Assembly: GCA_009761415.1 (NCBI GenBank)
Contig: QUOL01000004.1
Span: 744,001-808,000, forward strand
DNA length: 64,000 nucleotides
Direction of reading: 5' to 3'
Origin: Sarcomyxa edulis
Lineage: Eukaryota > Basidiomycota > Agaricomycetes > Agaricales > Mycenaceae
Part shown: positions 15,570-27,736 of the stretch, one piece after another
Layout of the letters: each line of letters starts with the position of its first letter
Position numbering within the stretch: position 1 is the first letter of the stretch
Translations under genes and position numbers: made by a program
The notes under the pieces: generated by a model
Databases searched by the model: none
Told to the model about the DNA's origin: nothing
What the model saw: the letters and a program-made list of their open reading frames with translations, nothing else

Positions 15570-17766
15570 ATGGCCTCTCGACAAACTAGATTCTTACTTC
15601 TTGTCGCTCTTTTAGCTTGCTGTGCATTAGAAATTACAGGAAATGCTGGTGGCGTAAAGTCTGCTACTTCGATTCTATCCGTCAAGGTGAGATTTCCTTC
15701 CGTTCACCGCTGTAACATTCCTCACTTTTCTTGACTTGCAGGAGATCGAGATCCAACAATGTGCACCAGTACAGGAATTATCTAGACTCAAGGCACACAT
15801 ACAAGAACATGAGTCGCCCATAATGCGCCAGGTGTTCGCTTGGTTGTTCCCATTTGGCCCCGGCGTGAATTCGAGTACGTCTTTCGAGATCAATGCACAA
15901 GGCACTTTTGCTGGCACGACGCGTCGAGGCGACTAACTCCACATTAACGTGCATAGTTCTTGGGACATTCTACATTAGCTCGTGAGCCTTATATTTCACT
16001 ATTTGAATGACCGCTGGATTTTGTGTTTACACACATGCACATGCTAGAGTTCCTAATTTTATCCTGGCCTTTATACCGGCCGAAATCAATCCAAATACAT
16101 TGAACACGATGACAGCCTTTGCGGTCCGTAGATATTCTCTTTATCGTTCTTATTAGATTTTCCTTGTACCTTGTTAACTGATGCAGAAACTATATTCCAG
16201 ACTGGGGGACTCCTCTCTGACGTCTTCCTTCATCTTGTCCCACATTCATTTATGGGGGAACACCAAGATCCCGGTGTCCATTTTGTCATGGTCGAGGAAA
16301 AGAGAAACATTCTCATTGGGTATGTACCTGATCCCTCCCCTCCGTTGCAAAAATATACTCAAAAGTCTCTTCCCCCTTCTAGTCTTGGCATATTCGTAGG
16401 ATTTGCTTCATTTTTCTTCATGGAAAAAACATTACGGGTTCTAAGTGGCGAAGATGAGTCTGGAGCGCACTCTCATTCTCACTCACACAGCGAGTCGTCG
16501 GCTGTCAAGGCCTCTGGGGTCGCCGTTACTTCCGTGTCCCAGGATGGTCTTCGAACGCGAGGCCAGGGAAAATCAGAAGCATCAGATGCAGTCGAAGCAC
16601 CTACAGCGTCACCAGCGGCCCCATCCAAACTTTCCGCCTATCTCAACTTATTTGGTGATTTTGTACACAACATGTCAGTCCATTAACTCTCCATGTCCTC
16701 GCCAACTTTCTGACGCCACGTAGTACTGATGGGCTTGCGTGCGTGTCCCTTGCAACGTTTTAGGATGTTGTACTTACGGTGGTAGCTTTTGTGCTCCCGC
16801 GCTCGATCAGCATGGCCGCGTCTTTCTATTCTTCGCCACTAATTGGCGCCACAACGACTCTCGCGTGCTTCGCCCATGAAATACCGTAAGATGATGATTT
16901 CATTTTATTTGACCGGTCGCCATACTGACCATTTAGACACGAGATCGCTGACTACTCAATTCTGGTCCGGAGTGGGTTCACAAAGAGGCAAGCCATGCAA
17001 TCGCAGTTTCTTACGGCTGTAGGGGCCTTCGTGAGTCTCTGTCCCACGAGATATGAATTTTGAAGTGTGTGGTTGTTAACTTTGTGCCGTTATCCAGGTT
17101 GGGTAAGGATAGAACAGATTTATTCTTGGAGACTACTTTTGGTTGACGTTCTCACACCCTCGATCCCCCTTCTGCCAGCACGTTCATTGGAATAGCAATA
17201 CACAATGCTACTTCTACGGACGCAGACAAGGAATTGATAGACCTTGCAGACGGTGTTAGACAGACTGCTTCCGGTCTTCTTGGAACTACTGTGCAGTTGG
17301 CAGATTTGGCAAGTCTTTCTTTGAGCCATTGCCACCCCTAATCTCACTGAGCTTCGACCCTGCAGGTGATACCATTCGTCGCAGGTAAGAAGAAACTGGG
17401 AAGCTATACACAAAAAGTTCCTCGCTCACATCTAGTGCAATTGGTCTTCTGAAAGGCGGATTCCTTTACATCGGTGCCGTGGCTGTATTACCAACGTAGG
17501 TTTTGCGAGTTGCTCTAATACCTCGTGCTGATTCAACGTGGGGGTTCTAGATTATTGGCGGAAAGCAAGAGTGGAAAGCAAGCTCTTCGTGAGGTATTGT
17601 TGTCAAGAATTATACTCAAGCTACTGGGAGTTCTGACCCACGTCTGTGCTTTAGTTTGGTGCCATGTTCGTCGGTGTTGCCTGCATGTTCTTGGTAGCGT
17701 GAGTAGATTTTGAGTTTTGGAAGGTCACGGTCTAACTATTGCTCTTTGATTAGATGGAATGAGTAG
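15570..17766 (+). CDS. ZIP zinc transporter, LIV-1 subfamily (SLC39A7/IAR1-like)
   Basis: Membrane transporter that moves zinc into the cytosol, in this group commonly from ER/Golgi. An N-terminal signal-like segment (FLLLVALLACCALEITG) is followed by a lumenal region and transmembrane helices. Visible motifs: TGGLLSDVFLHLVPH, a His loop of alternating His-Ser (SHSHSHSE) near residue 190, HNITDGLA restored by splicing at about 16674, and the LIV-1 signature HEIPHEIADYSILVRSGFT split by an intron near 16887. The C-terminus ends FLVAWNE. Many exons; some in the 17100-17560 region are short and their borders are uncertain. Subfamily is set by HEIPHE and the His loop. Confidence 0.85.
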
Positions 17767-18578
17767 ATAGGGAGTATACCCTTGACCGTATCTCGGACCG
17801 CGCCGAGGCGTCAATCAAGATGGTGTTTGCGCTGGAGAAGCGCCCGTTGGAGGGGTGTATTTTTAGTATCTTCTAAACTGCATAGTAGACCATCCCCTCG
17901 TCGTGAATCTACCATCCTACACTGCTCCCAAGTTGCTCATTCTGCTACTTCTGCTCCTCATGCCACTGACTGCGAGCGTACCTGATCCTGGCTGGTTGCG
18001 TGATATGAATTTGTTGAGTGGGCCATACGTCAGCGTCACCGGCCTGGACGGAATTCAGCCGAAGAACGTGCGTGGCTGGTTACAGACATATACAGTAGCC
18101 AACTTTACCCATCCTTTTTTTTGCACAACACCTGAAAATTCGCCAACCCCTCTTTATCCTCATCTTTTTCTTCATCTCACCAGTACCTCAACTAATCCTC
18201 AAAAGACTCTCTTTTACACAAAACATTGGCTGCTAATTCAGCTAACAGAGTAGCCTTTCGAACAAACACTGCTAGGTCCGATCAATTGTCATCCAACTTG
18301 CATACACAATGGACACTGAAAACCTACTTTTACTTCCCTAGAAACACCCAGAAACCCTTTCTGCGTTTAAATTCCGTTTTAACCGAGCCCCCACACCTCG
18401 TTCTCACCGTTTCCGAGGCGCCACCTTCTGCGCTTTATTCTTGGTCGTCTGCCGAGCGGAAAACGCGGCTCTCTTTTCATCAGACTAGACAGTGGATGCG
18501 CGAGTCATAAAAGTGTTCCAACTACATCGTTCTACACCTCATAACACGTCCACAAAGTCTTCGCATTCGAATATCATC
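17767..18578. other. Intergenic region, no gene recognised
   Basis: About 0.8 kb between the ZIP transporter and the Nudix gene. Pyrimidine-rich tracts near 18100-18200 and 18380-18480 fit promoter or leader sequence of the Nudix gene. Open frames here have no recognisable protein character. Confidence 0.5.
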
Positions 18579-19217
18579 ATGGCTAATAAAGGGCGCTCAG
18601 TACCTCGGGTCGTGTGCTGCGCAATACCAATCGCTAGAGCAGCTGGAAAGGTCCTGGTAGTGACAAGTCGTAAAAGACCAGATAACTGGGTTTGTAAGTC
18701 GCAGTATCCTCTCATTTTCTTTGCTTTGGAACCACACTTTACAGCGTGCACTGGAAATTTATCACCCCGCATTCATTTCTCTTTGTCTCGTTCATTTATA
18801 TTTACTGACTGTGGCATCCCTCTCTCCATTTCTTAGTACCAAAAGGTGGCTGGGAACCGTCGGATGGTGTGCTAGAGGCCGCAGCGTTGCGAGAAGCCTC
18901 GGAAGAAGGTCTCCCCCTTTGCTCCTCTCTCCGTCTCCTCCCCTCCTAATACTAGTCCCTCGTCTCTTCACATTCCTTCTTTATTCCCAATAGCGGGCGT
19001 ACGCGGCACAATCACTCGTTTCGTTACGACGATACCGTCGCCATCAAACACGTATCATTTCTACGAGCTCGATGTAACGGCTCTGGATCAAGATTGGATG
19101 GAGAGTGGCGAGCGGAAAAGAGAGTGGGTGGACTATGCTGAAGCTATCAAACGGTTGGCTTGGAAGACGGAGTTATCCCAGGGACTCATGCTCTCCTCGT
19201 TGGCGCCACATCGGTAA
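18579..19217 (+). CDS. Nudix hydrolase, diphosphoinositol polyphosphate phosphohydrolase-like
   Basis: Likely cleaves diphosphoinositol polyphosphates or dinucleoside polyphosphates, as in yeast Ddp1 and fission-yeast Aps1. Three exons. The protein starts MANKGRSVPRVVCCAIPI, then VTSRKRPDNWV spliced to LPKGGWEPSDGVLEAAALREASEEAG, and continues GVRGTITRF and TYHFYELDVTALDQDWMES to a stop at 19215. The Nudix helix keeps the REXXEE core (REASEE) that binds metal. The Glu that usually precedes it by eight positions is not at its consensus spacing; Gly occupies that slot, which may reflect a loop-length difference. The LPKGGWE motif and length near 155 residues favour the Aps1/DIPP group. Confidence 0.85.
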
Positions 19218-20322
19218 CTCGGGGCGTCCGCCGCCTCATAGCACCAGCCAGTGGCATGTTCTCGCGCCTCGCTGTCCAAAGACTATGCTCTCATTCCTCA
19301 TCCTGAAGTTGACTTTTAGAACCAACCCCCTCGAACCGACTACATACGCATTACTATTTAATTCCTTCTCAGATTAACCATACCCCCGACTCATTCACCC
19401 ATGTCATCATATTCTCTCCCCAAACATCGCACTCTACCTCATTACAAGCCCATTTTTTCTCATGCCTCCCTTGCTATCCCATGTACAGTCCACATTGTTC
19501 TCGTTTTTCTTTCTTTTAAAGATACATTTCGTTCCGACTAGATCGCATAACCTATTCGCGAAGCTGTAATGACGAATTACAGGTATTACTTATAGATGTA
19601 GTTTATATATCTGTCAAATCCGGCATTCGTACACTCTAATTGGAGTCTGATTCATAGCGTCGACGTCGTCGACGTTGGGGGTGTGGGTCGTCCTGCCTAC
19701 TTATAGGTCGTCTGTGCCTGAGCCGCTCGCAAGTTTCCGCGCTGTCTTTGGTGAGTCTCTTGCTATTTCTTGCTTCATAAAGAACCGGCTGAATCAGTAC
19801 TTCAGTTGCAGTATATAGCTAGATAACCCACATAACTTCAAGCCACGCCACTGGTGTGTGGAATGCGCTGATTTTTCTGGATGCTGCAAAGTAGCTGACA
19901 CTATATCTTTAGGATATATGGCGAAGTCCTTCTCATTAACATACGTCGAGTTCTAGTACCACCGCGGTGACAGCGACGTCGACCTCAAGGCTCTTGTTCG
20001 ACAGTCGAGCGCTTCACGAGCGAGATAAAGTGGTAGCGTTATCAAAGAGATGCACAAGCGTAAGTCGGGCTTACTTAGTCGACATCACGTCGCATCATGC
20101 GGTAAACCAAGCCCCAGTGCATAGCAGCCTGGCCCGCCCACATGGTGAGTCTCCTACCTGGCAGGCACATCGGCGGCATCGCCTTGTGCTCGCTAAAAAT
20201 TCACTGTTGATGCATCCAAGTACCTATAAAGACTCGAAAATGATAGATAACGTTATCCTATCTCGTTCTCTTCCTTAATTCCCCCTCCTCCTCTCTTCGA
20301 AACTCTTCGCTGTCGGCTCCTA
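19218..20322. other. Intergenic region, no gene recognised
   Basis: About 1.1 kb between the Nudix and phosphatase genes. A TC-rich leader (20270-20300) immediately precedes the phosphatase start. A plus-strand frame at 19967-20278 has no protein character. Nothing else is supported. Confidence 0.5.
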
Positions 20323-22289
20323 ATGTTCGGTCACTTGGTCTTGCTTCTTGCTTCTCTGGCGAGCATCGTTGCAGGAAAAGATGCAGAAGCCAAGTTCGAA
20401 GTCGAATCGATATACAATCGTTTAGGGAACTTGTCGCCTTATCACAAAGCTCCCGTTCCTTCTGGCGTCCAGCAGGATTTACCAGCGGATTGCACCGTTG
20501 ACCAGGTTATGCTAGTGAGTCACAGTCTTTCTCTCATTGTTTATCGCTTCGCTGTCAAAAAAAACGTCTCTTCTACTATTTCTCATTATTTTGATGTCCT
20601 CGTGATCGCGTAGTTGGGACGACACGGGTCGCGATATCCCCTTGCCTCCGAACTGGTCTATATTACGAACCTAACCGCGAAACTCGCCAGCGGTGCAGAA
20701 TATATCCAGAAGCAGAAGCTTCCCGAGAACCTGAAATTTCTGAAGAAGGGATACACGACAACCCTCGGTCACGACGATCTGACGGCTCCTGGGAGGAGGC
20801 AACTGTTTGACCACGGAGTGGAGCAAGTGTTACATATTTTATGCTTATTTTATTTCTCGACGACGAGGGGTCTCGGCCCTCAGTCCATCGTTGTTCCTGT
20901 CTTTTGAGACTACTAATGCAAGTCTTGTGTTATCCAGTTTTCGTCTAAAATACCAACACCTCGAGGCTACAAGTGTACTTGCCGGAGGTCAGGATCGAGT
21001 AAGTCCATGACCTCGTTTTTGATTAATGCATACAAAGTTTAACGAACATATATTTACTTCATGACTCAAAGGTCATAGAGTCGGCGCAATGGTTCAGCCA
21101 GGGATATTTCGGTCGAGTTTGGCCCAATATCTCCGCCTCTGTATTTTCCGTAATTCCAGAGGATTCTGTTACCATTTCTTGGATAACGCCAATGAATACC
21201 TGTCCGAAGTGGGAGTACGACTATGGCGGTGACGTGCGTATCCAACACCTCATTCGTCTCCCGCAAAGAAGTCCTTCTTCTAACCTTTTTTCTGGGGAAT
21301 TTCATTTTAGCTTGTGAATATTTGGGATGCAGTATACCTCCCACCTATCACGAAACGCCTCAACAAAGCGCTGCCGGGGTTGAATTTGACAGACGACGAT
21401 ACTCACGGTGGGCTTTATGCTTGTGCGTATGACTATGCCAATGCAGGAGTGTCGCCGTGGTGCGATGTCTTCACCGATTTCGAAATCGCAGGCTTCGAGT
21501 GAGTCTGACGATGAAACAACTACTACTGACAGCGAAGCCTCTCGACGATTTTTCTGATGTCGTTTCTCAAACACAGATACGAGCTCGACTTGCTGATGGA
21601 CGGCGCTTTCGGTTATAACCTGCCCACTCCGATGGGTCCTACCCTAGGAAGTTTGTATGTTAGCAAACTAATTGACCGGTACAAAGTCTTCCAAGTCCTC
21701 GGTTCTCTTGCGTCTTCAACGCTGATATCCCGATATGTCAGGTTCTCCAACTCTACCGGGAATGCCAGCGCATTGTACTTGGAATTTGGTCATGATACGA
21801 CCATTGATCTGACTCTCACAGCTCTGGGATTAGCCAAGTAAGATCGTTGCTGTTACGCCCCTCTAGATATGAAACTCGAGAAATACTGACTCTCGTTCTT
21901 TTCTGGTTGCAGGGACACCCTTGCTCTTCCTTCCAAAGGACCTATTCCAACCAATCGCAAGTTCCGCACTTCGAATCAAGTCCCCTTCGCTGCTCAAATG
22001 ATCTGGGAGAAGTTCACTTGCTCGTCTTCGTCAGTTTGGCCTTCTCGTTCGCCATTTGGAAACTAAAATTAAAATCACATTTTTTTGGTCCTGCAGGTTC
22101 AAGGATACTCAGATTCGTCTGGTTCTCAATGACGCTCCTTTTCCTCTCACTACTTGTGCCGAGTCTCGTCAAGATAAGCAGTATGGTAGTTGTTCATTTG
22201 CGAACTTTGTCTCCTCGAACAACTTTAGTTCCTCTATCGCTTGGGGTGACGCGGCATGGAACGCGACTTGTGGTATTGCCGATTTCTGA
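20323..22289 (+). CDS. Secreted histidine acid phosphatase, phytase-like
   Basis: Releases phosphate from phytate or other organic phosphates outside the cell. A signal peptide (MFGHLVLLLASLASIVAG) precedes the catalytic motif LLGRHGSRYPLAS, whose His is the phosphate acceptor; the site is assembled over the intron at about 20516-20612. The proton-donor HD motif is in LEFGHDTTIDLTLTALGL. Further conserved stretches are SAQWFSQGYFG, YDYGGDLVNIWDAVYLPPI, CAYDYANAGVSPWCDVFT and the end WNATCGIADF. Multiple cysteines and N-glycosylation sites fit secretion. Phytase versus general acid phosphatase cannot be decided from motifs. About eight exons; ends 22287-22289. Confidence 0.87.
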
Positions 22290-24265
22290 CGCGTTGAAAG
22301 TATATATATATTATGTACTACTCGAAGCTCGAATGTACTTGCAACAACTTCCATTTCTGATGCAATATATTATTGTGACGAGTCATGTACCAGTAGATAC
22401 ACTTTCTTACCAGGCTTCCCCTTGCGCCTTCGGCGCCACACCACACGCCTGGGTCATGTGACTGTGACTATCCCAATCGGAACTTTAACTTGTTTTTTTT
22501 TGCCAGGCGTTATCGATGAATCATGGACTAGACCCGGCCATATCCCGTCAGGTCCCCCCGGAGAACAACTATGTACTGATTAAATCGTACTCCAGATCAA
22601 TATTAACCCTTCTGACCGGCTCCAAAGTTATCTTGTCGAGATGTTGGTCCTTTTGTTCTGGTTTTTTCAGGAAAGGCTTCTCCAACGGATCCTAGGGCGC
22701 GGGTATCGCCAGGACATTGCCAGGATACTCTGGCGTTCTCGCTTTTCGTCGTCATTCCTCGGTATGTATATCATCTATTGGGCTTCCGGAACTTGATCCC
22801 TTTTCTTAAATCGATTATTCAATGTTTTCCAGCGCTTTAGATCAGAATTTGCCGACATCCTTCTGGCAACACTGGCCAAACATACCGGCCCGAAATCGAG
22901 CTCTTTCGAGCCCTGCATATTTGAATGGTGATCTTACGGCAATCAGGGTATACTAGATGCGTCTAAGAACGCTTTGTTTACACCCAGTGCGCGACCCCAC
23001 GCTGACGCCTTCAGAAGGAAATCTCCGGCTAGCGAGAGCTACGCGACCATAACGGTTGCAATCTTATGGTCGAAGAGTCACCATTTTGTTCGACTTTGTA
23101 TTGACCTCCGCAGAATTTGCGGAACGGGATAATTGTTCCTTTGTATTCCGAGCACCGCCATGTAATCCGGCTCAACGCAAGCATTTTGGAGTCACTGACA
23201 CAGCTTTATGTCCGAAAATACATACCGTACACTGATGTCTGCTCAAGTCGAATTTCAAAGTTGTACGCAAGGATTCTCAGGACCGAACCGATTCAGCAAT
23301 CCGGGTACGCAAATCGTCCGAGCCGAGTATTGTCATGGCTCATCTCTCTTTTAGGGCGTTGTGTTGGCCAGGCTTTAATCTTAAGAGATGGCAATTGCAG
23401 TATAAGACTCCCATGAGGTTTGATCCTGTCACATGCTGGCTCAAGGACAGTGAAATCATCCTCTGAGATGTCCGTTTGTGTTTGCTGACCGTTTACGTTC
23501 AGTCAACCTCTGCTGTGATCTATTTGATCATAGTCAGTCTCCATGTTCGTTGACCCGTGGCAATCAAACAGAAGTGACGCCCACCAGTCAGATCTTATCG
23601 AAGAAACTTCTCGATCAATCTCTTTTCCAGGCGTCTGCCGCGCCAATGTCGGGAGACTTAGGCTTCGTAAGTTCCTATTCAGACCGCCTTTGTCTATGAT
23701 GGGGGTTCAGGGTGACTGGGCGTAGCCTTAGGTCCTCTATGTGAGTTTCATCGCCACTAGTGCAATTTGAGGCAACGGATTGTATGTATGTCGACACAAG
23801 GGTTGCTAACAAAGGAAAATACAGGTCCAAAGTTCCCGCACGGCCCTAAGGGGTTACAATACGCAGGCTTGGTTCTTGAAACCATACGGTATTTCGCTCT
23901 CTCGGGCAATGACCAAAACGGTTACGTTCTCGCTTCTCTTCGGATTGCCCTCGAGAGATTTGACCCAGAACCCCCGATCTTGGCTCAGGCAACATGGCTT
24001 CCACCACTCTTGTGGGCCTGCTGCAATGCCTTCAAATAAAGCCAGATATGGCCGGCCGCCTCGTTGTCTATATTTATTAACACTGTCTTCTTCGAGAAGT
24101 ACACCACCACTGCTACCCTGCCTTGATCCCGATAACCAATTTGTGTTTTGCCGTGACCTTTTGGTTTATATAAGAATCGGAAGCTTTGCCAGACCCTTCA
24201 CCTCCCCGACCTTGGTCTCGCCAATCTCATCCGGTGTCATCTAATTATTCTCGGCTTCTTATAAA
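22290..24265. other. Nearly 2 kb without a recognised gene
   Basis: This stretch between phosphatase and TEA factor has several short open frames (for example 23117-23416, 23767-24039) but none with a domain, consistent codon pattern or splice structure I could assemble. The last few hundred bases presumably hold the TEA gene promoter. I see no terminal repeats or RNA genes. Confidence 0.45.
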
Positions 24266-26001
24266 ATGTCTTTCGAGGACTGGCATTCGGGTACCGTCAG
24301 CTCTGGCTCCCAACGACAAGATGGCTTCATCAGCATGTCTACTGTCGATGACCTCTCGTATACTCCTTCCATCGAGGAGAGGATGCGTGACGCGGCACAA
24401 ATCCTCGCCACTGGTCGTCGGAGTTGGAAGACCCTGAAAGGCAAAGGTGAGGCCGTTTGGCCACCACATCTAGAGGCCGCATTGTTAGAAGGTTCGTGCT
24501 TACTTGTATTGTTCTACTAACTACCTTGCTAACTCTTTCCACATTCAAATAGCATTGGAGAAATACAATCCTGATGACTCGCACTCCCCGAAGACGCAAG
24601 GTCGTTTCCCTCTCCGAAACAGGTTCATCTCGGATTACATCTTCGAAGCAACGGGAAAACGAAGGACGGCTAAGCAGGTCGGGAGTCGACTGCAGCAGCT
24701 TAGAGATACTTGCAAAGGAAAAGAAAGTTCGTAAACTTGTTGTCTCGATATATGACTGTCCTGACTGGTCTGCGAAATCAGTTCTAGATCTGATTTCACG
24801 TCGCCATCATTCACCAGCGGACTCTGATTCCCAGGGAACCTCTTCTCCCGCTGTCTCTGAGAGCAGTCGAACGACGTCGGCCACGCCGCCTCCCTCTAGT
24901 TGGTCTCATGTTCGTTCCTCTGGATCGGCGTCCCAGAGCCAGCCAACTTTGCTCTGGGTCAGCATCATTTTGGATCGCCCTTCATGGACTTCGTCCCCTC
25001 CTGTGGTCCACGTCGTTCGCAATGCTAAACCTATTCCCCATACTATCCACCTCTCAACGTCAGCTCTCAGCCCTCATGATTCGGATCAAATTCTTTCCTC
25101 CGTGGACCCCACTATCAAATTCGCTTCTTCTATAGCCCTCGACCCACATTGTTCATTCTCTGTCTTCCTCGATGATGATAATCTATCGATTCATACGGAA
25201 GTGGCCGAGCTGAAATGCCAATCCTCCCCTCTCAACAGCTCAGGGTGGATTTACAGCGCCACCCTTGTCCCTGGATTCTGGGACGTTTTGCGTAAATGTG
25301 TCTGTGAGTAGACGGTTTAGACTAATCACTCTCGCCTTTGTCTCATCGTTACCATTCTATAGCCCCGACACGATATAGGATCCTTCAAAACGTAACACCG
25401 CTTCGACGCGGTCTATCCGATTCCATTATTCCATCCCGACAAACATTTCCCGACGAAAGCGGTCCCGGTTTCTCCATCATCTACAGCTTCGTGCTGCCTG
25501 AACCCGTTTTTCCAGTGCATCATCATCTACAAGACTCAGAATATTCGTCCAGCTTGTCGGGCTTCCACTCGGTAAGGTCTACTTATAGAAATATCAATCT
25601 AGCTCTTACCCACATGAACTCCTTAGTCCCCTCTGGTGAACTCTCAATACGCTGGCGAGTACTGCCAATCTAACGCGTTCTCCTCTGGAGTCAACGCCGT
25701 CGGCGCCGACTATCCCCAAAATTCCACGTCCTTCCACCTGGATCCCATAAACGCTCCTCAATTAGAAGACATCTCGATTCCCAGTATCTATCACGGCTAT
25801 GGCATGACGAGTAGCAACAACAACACCACCACCACCATATCTAAATATGCACGCCACAAACCGGCCTCGACGACGTCTGCTGCTCAATCATACCCAGATT
25901 GGGATACTCAGGCTCATTCGCCGAACTCTTGGGTGGTAGACCATCCGGCCCAACCTCGTCATGCCAGCTCATCGTATCCCTCGCTATACCCGTACATCTG
26001 A
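24266..26001 (+). CDS. TEA/ATTS-domain transcription factor (abaA/TEC1-like)
   Basis: Nuclear DNA-binding regulator; relatives control development and filamentation in fungi. After MSFEDWHSGTVSSG the TEA domain covers about residues 70-145: VWPPHLEAALLE spliced to ALEKYNPDDSHSP, then RFPLRNRFISDYIFEATGKRR and TAKQVGSRLQQLRDTCKGK. An intron at about 24725-24781 joins KE to ILDLISRRHH. The rest is Ser/Pro-rich with a conserved-looking middle region (WVSIILDRPSWTSSPP, FWDVLRKCVSPTRYRI), and a C-terminal Asn/Ser/Thr-rich tail ending YPSLYPYI. Exons at 25362 and 25629 join in frame. The TEA domain is clear; the developmental role is inference. Confidence 0.88.
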
Positions 26002-26342
26002 TTGTCCCTTTACTAGGGATGTGAATCTCGTCATTCAGATGCCTTCTTGATCATATGGACTTTTCTCAGTTTTCTTTTCCGTTGTTGATCTTGTGTCTTT
26101 TTGGGTTCGGGACTTGCTGTCATGCTCCTTTGAGTTTTTACCCCCGCTCTTCATATACCCCAGGCTTCCCAACCCTTCAAGTATATACAGTATATACAGT
26201 AGGACCTGGAGTGTAAGGGACTTGGGTGTGTGTGTGTGTTTGTGTGTCGTAACTTTTTTTGCCAGTAGCGTATTTTTGTATTTTCCGATATTATCTCAAG
26301 GAACATTGGCTAGCGACTATAAACGATTCTGTGTGTGTAGAT
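26002..26342. other. Short intergenic region between convergent genes
   Basis: Contains 3' flanks of the TEA factor and TAN1-like genes. A TG microsatellite-like run lies near 26226-26248 and a repeat of the 9-mer TATATACAG near 26182-26199. No gene. Confidence 0.6.
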
Positions 26343-27736
26343 TCAGACAGGAATACCATTGCTTGCTATCGACTGCTCAGCGACGTCACTCGTACTATTC
26401 TTGAGGTTGTCTAGGTCTGGAACGCGCCCCTCCCCTGGCTTGAACTTCCCCTCTCCGTTCTTTAAGTTCGCAAGCTCCATGATATTAAATTTCTGTAATC
26501 GGTAGTAGTCTTCGACTATACTGACACCGCAGACGCTCTGTTCCACGCCACGAAGGGTCAGGCTCTTCTTTATAAACGAGAAAGTCTTCGCGCACCTTGA
26601 ACACCTCGACTAAGATATGGACGTCGGGATCGACGAGGTCTACAACATGACCTTCCGGAACGCAACTGGCTACTGCCTGAATAAGCAATGGCCGAGAAAT
26701 CGTGTTATGGTTCCTGACGCGTAGGTCAATCTTGTACTGTAAAGTCAACTCTAGTAAGTATTTGGTTCCCTATTGGTGTTTCGGAGGACCGGAACAACAA
26801 TGAGACATACTTTATGTATCGTTCCTTCCGTTTGGGAGGAGAAATACGAAGCGAAGATACGCTCACACAGCGATTTTATCTCGGGGATATTCGTGACACA
26901 CGTCCCCGATACTGGAACCAAGCGATGGGTGTATCTATTGAGTTCACTCTTTAATTGAACGTTGTAGATCATATGCAATCACATTGACTCACCGCGTATT
27001 CGTTATTCCTGTTCTTTGGACGTTCTTTACGTGCGTCACGACTAGTTTCACCGGATCGATGGGAGATTTGCAAGATAGAAAGACGACTGTTCGAAGGAGT
27101 TAGTGAGGTGAGGATGATTGTTATCAGGAGGGTGTTGTTCCATTAAGGGGAGGCGGGGAGGTGAGTTATGTTCCACTGACCACATGGTGTGTTCGTTTGA
27201 CAACTAGCTGTGTACATCCCGGTCAGATTTTCCATACAAAGTGTAATGGAGGGAGAGCGGGGTTTTACCAAAGCGCTTCTGCTCTTTCCTGGGCCGTTTG
27301 ATTGAGGCGACTTCTTTAGCAATCTGATCCTCGATGCTCATGTCTTCGTCGTCTTCTTCAGAGTCTTGTTCTCCGTCTTCCGCCGTGTTTTCATTGACAT
27401 TGACGATAGGCCATAGCTCGGAAGCCAACTGAGTTTCGAGATTTATTGTATCAGCATCAGTCGAAAGAATTGACTTGAGCAAATGCTAATTAGATGTCGC
27501 GCACAGATTCGAACACATCCATCAGCTCTCCTACTGTCTGTTTTTCCTTTCCTTTCACACATGTTACCCATATTCCAGGCCCGTCTATGGTACGTTTGCT
27601 CCACAGTTGCGTTCCATCCTGCGAAGATACCATACATTAGAGGAATAGTAAGTCTAGATGGGAAGGTTTCGCTTACAGGCAGATATTTTCTCTTCCTTTT
27701 GTCGGAGGTACCTGCTGCTTTCCGTTTTTCCGCCAT
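26343..27736 (-). CDS. TAN1: THUMP-domain protein, TAN1-type tRNA acetylation adaptor
   Basis: TAN1 binds tRNA and works with the Kre33/NAT10 acetyltransferase to form N4-acetylcytidine at position 12 of Ser and Leu tRNAs. The start MAEKRKAAGTSDKRKRKYLP splices to DGTQLWSKRTIDGPGIWVTC and VGELMDVFES, then LASELWP, an acidic patch (EDGEQDSEEDDEDMS) and DQIAKEVASIKRP. The THUMP domain follows: FLSCKSPIDPVKLVVTHV, YTHRLVPVSGTCVTNIPEIKSLC, then YKIDLRVRNHNTISR, CVPEGHVVDLVDPDVHILVEVFK, SVCGVSIVEDYYRLQKFNIMEL. About seven exons. The tail after ANLKNGE is hydrophilic. Order and motifs are diagnostic. Confidence 0.9.

Noticed and set aside
16171..16300. Upstream start at 16171 for the ZIP gene
   Set aside because: The frame continues from earlier exons through the TGGLL motif, so translation starts at 15570.
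22290..24265. Possible transposon remnant in a gene-poor interval
   Set aside because: No reverse transcriptase or transposase motif and no terminal repeats could be seen.
27500..27515. GTGTTCGAATCT resembling a tRNA T-arm
   Set aside because: It is coding sequence of TAN1 (VFES) and lacks the remaining tRNA arms.
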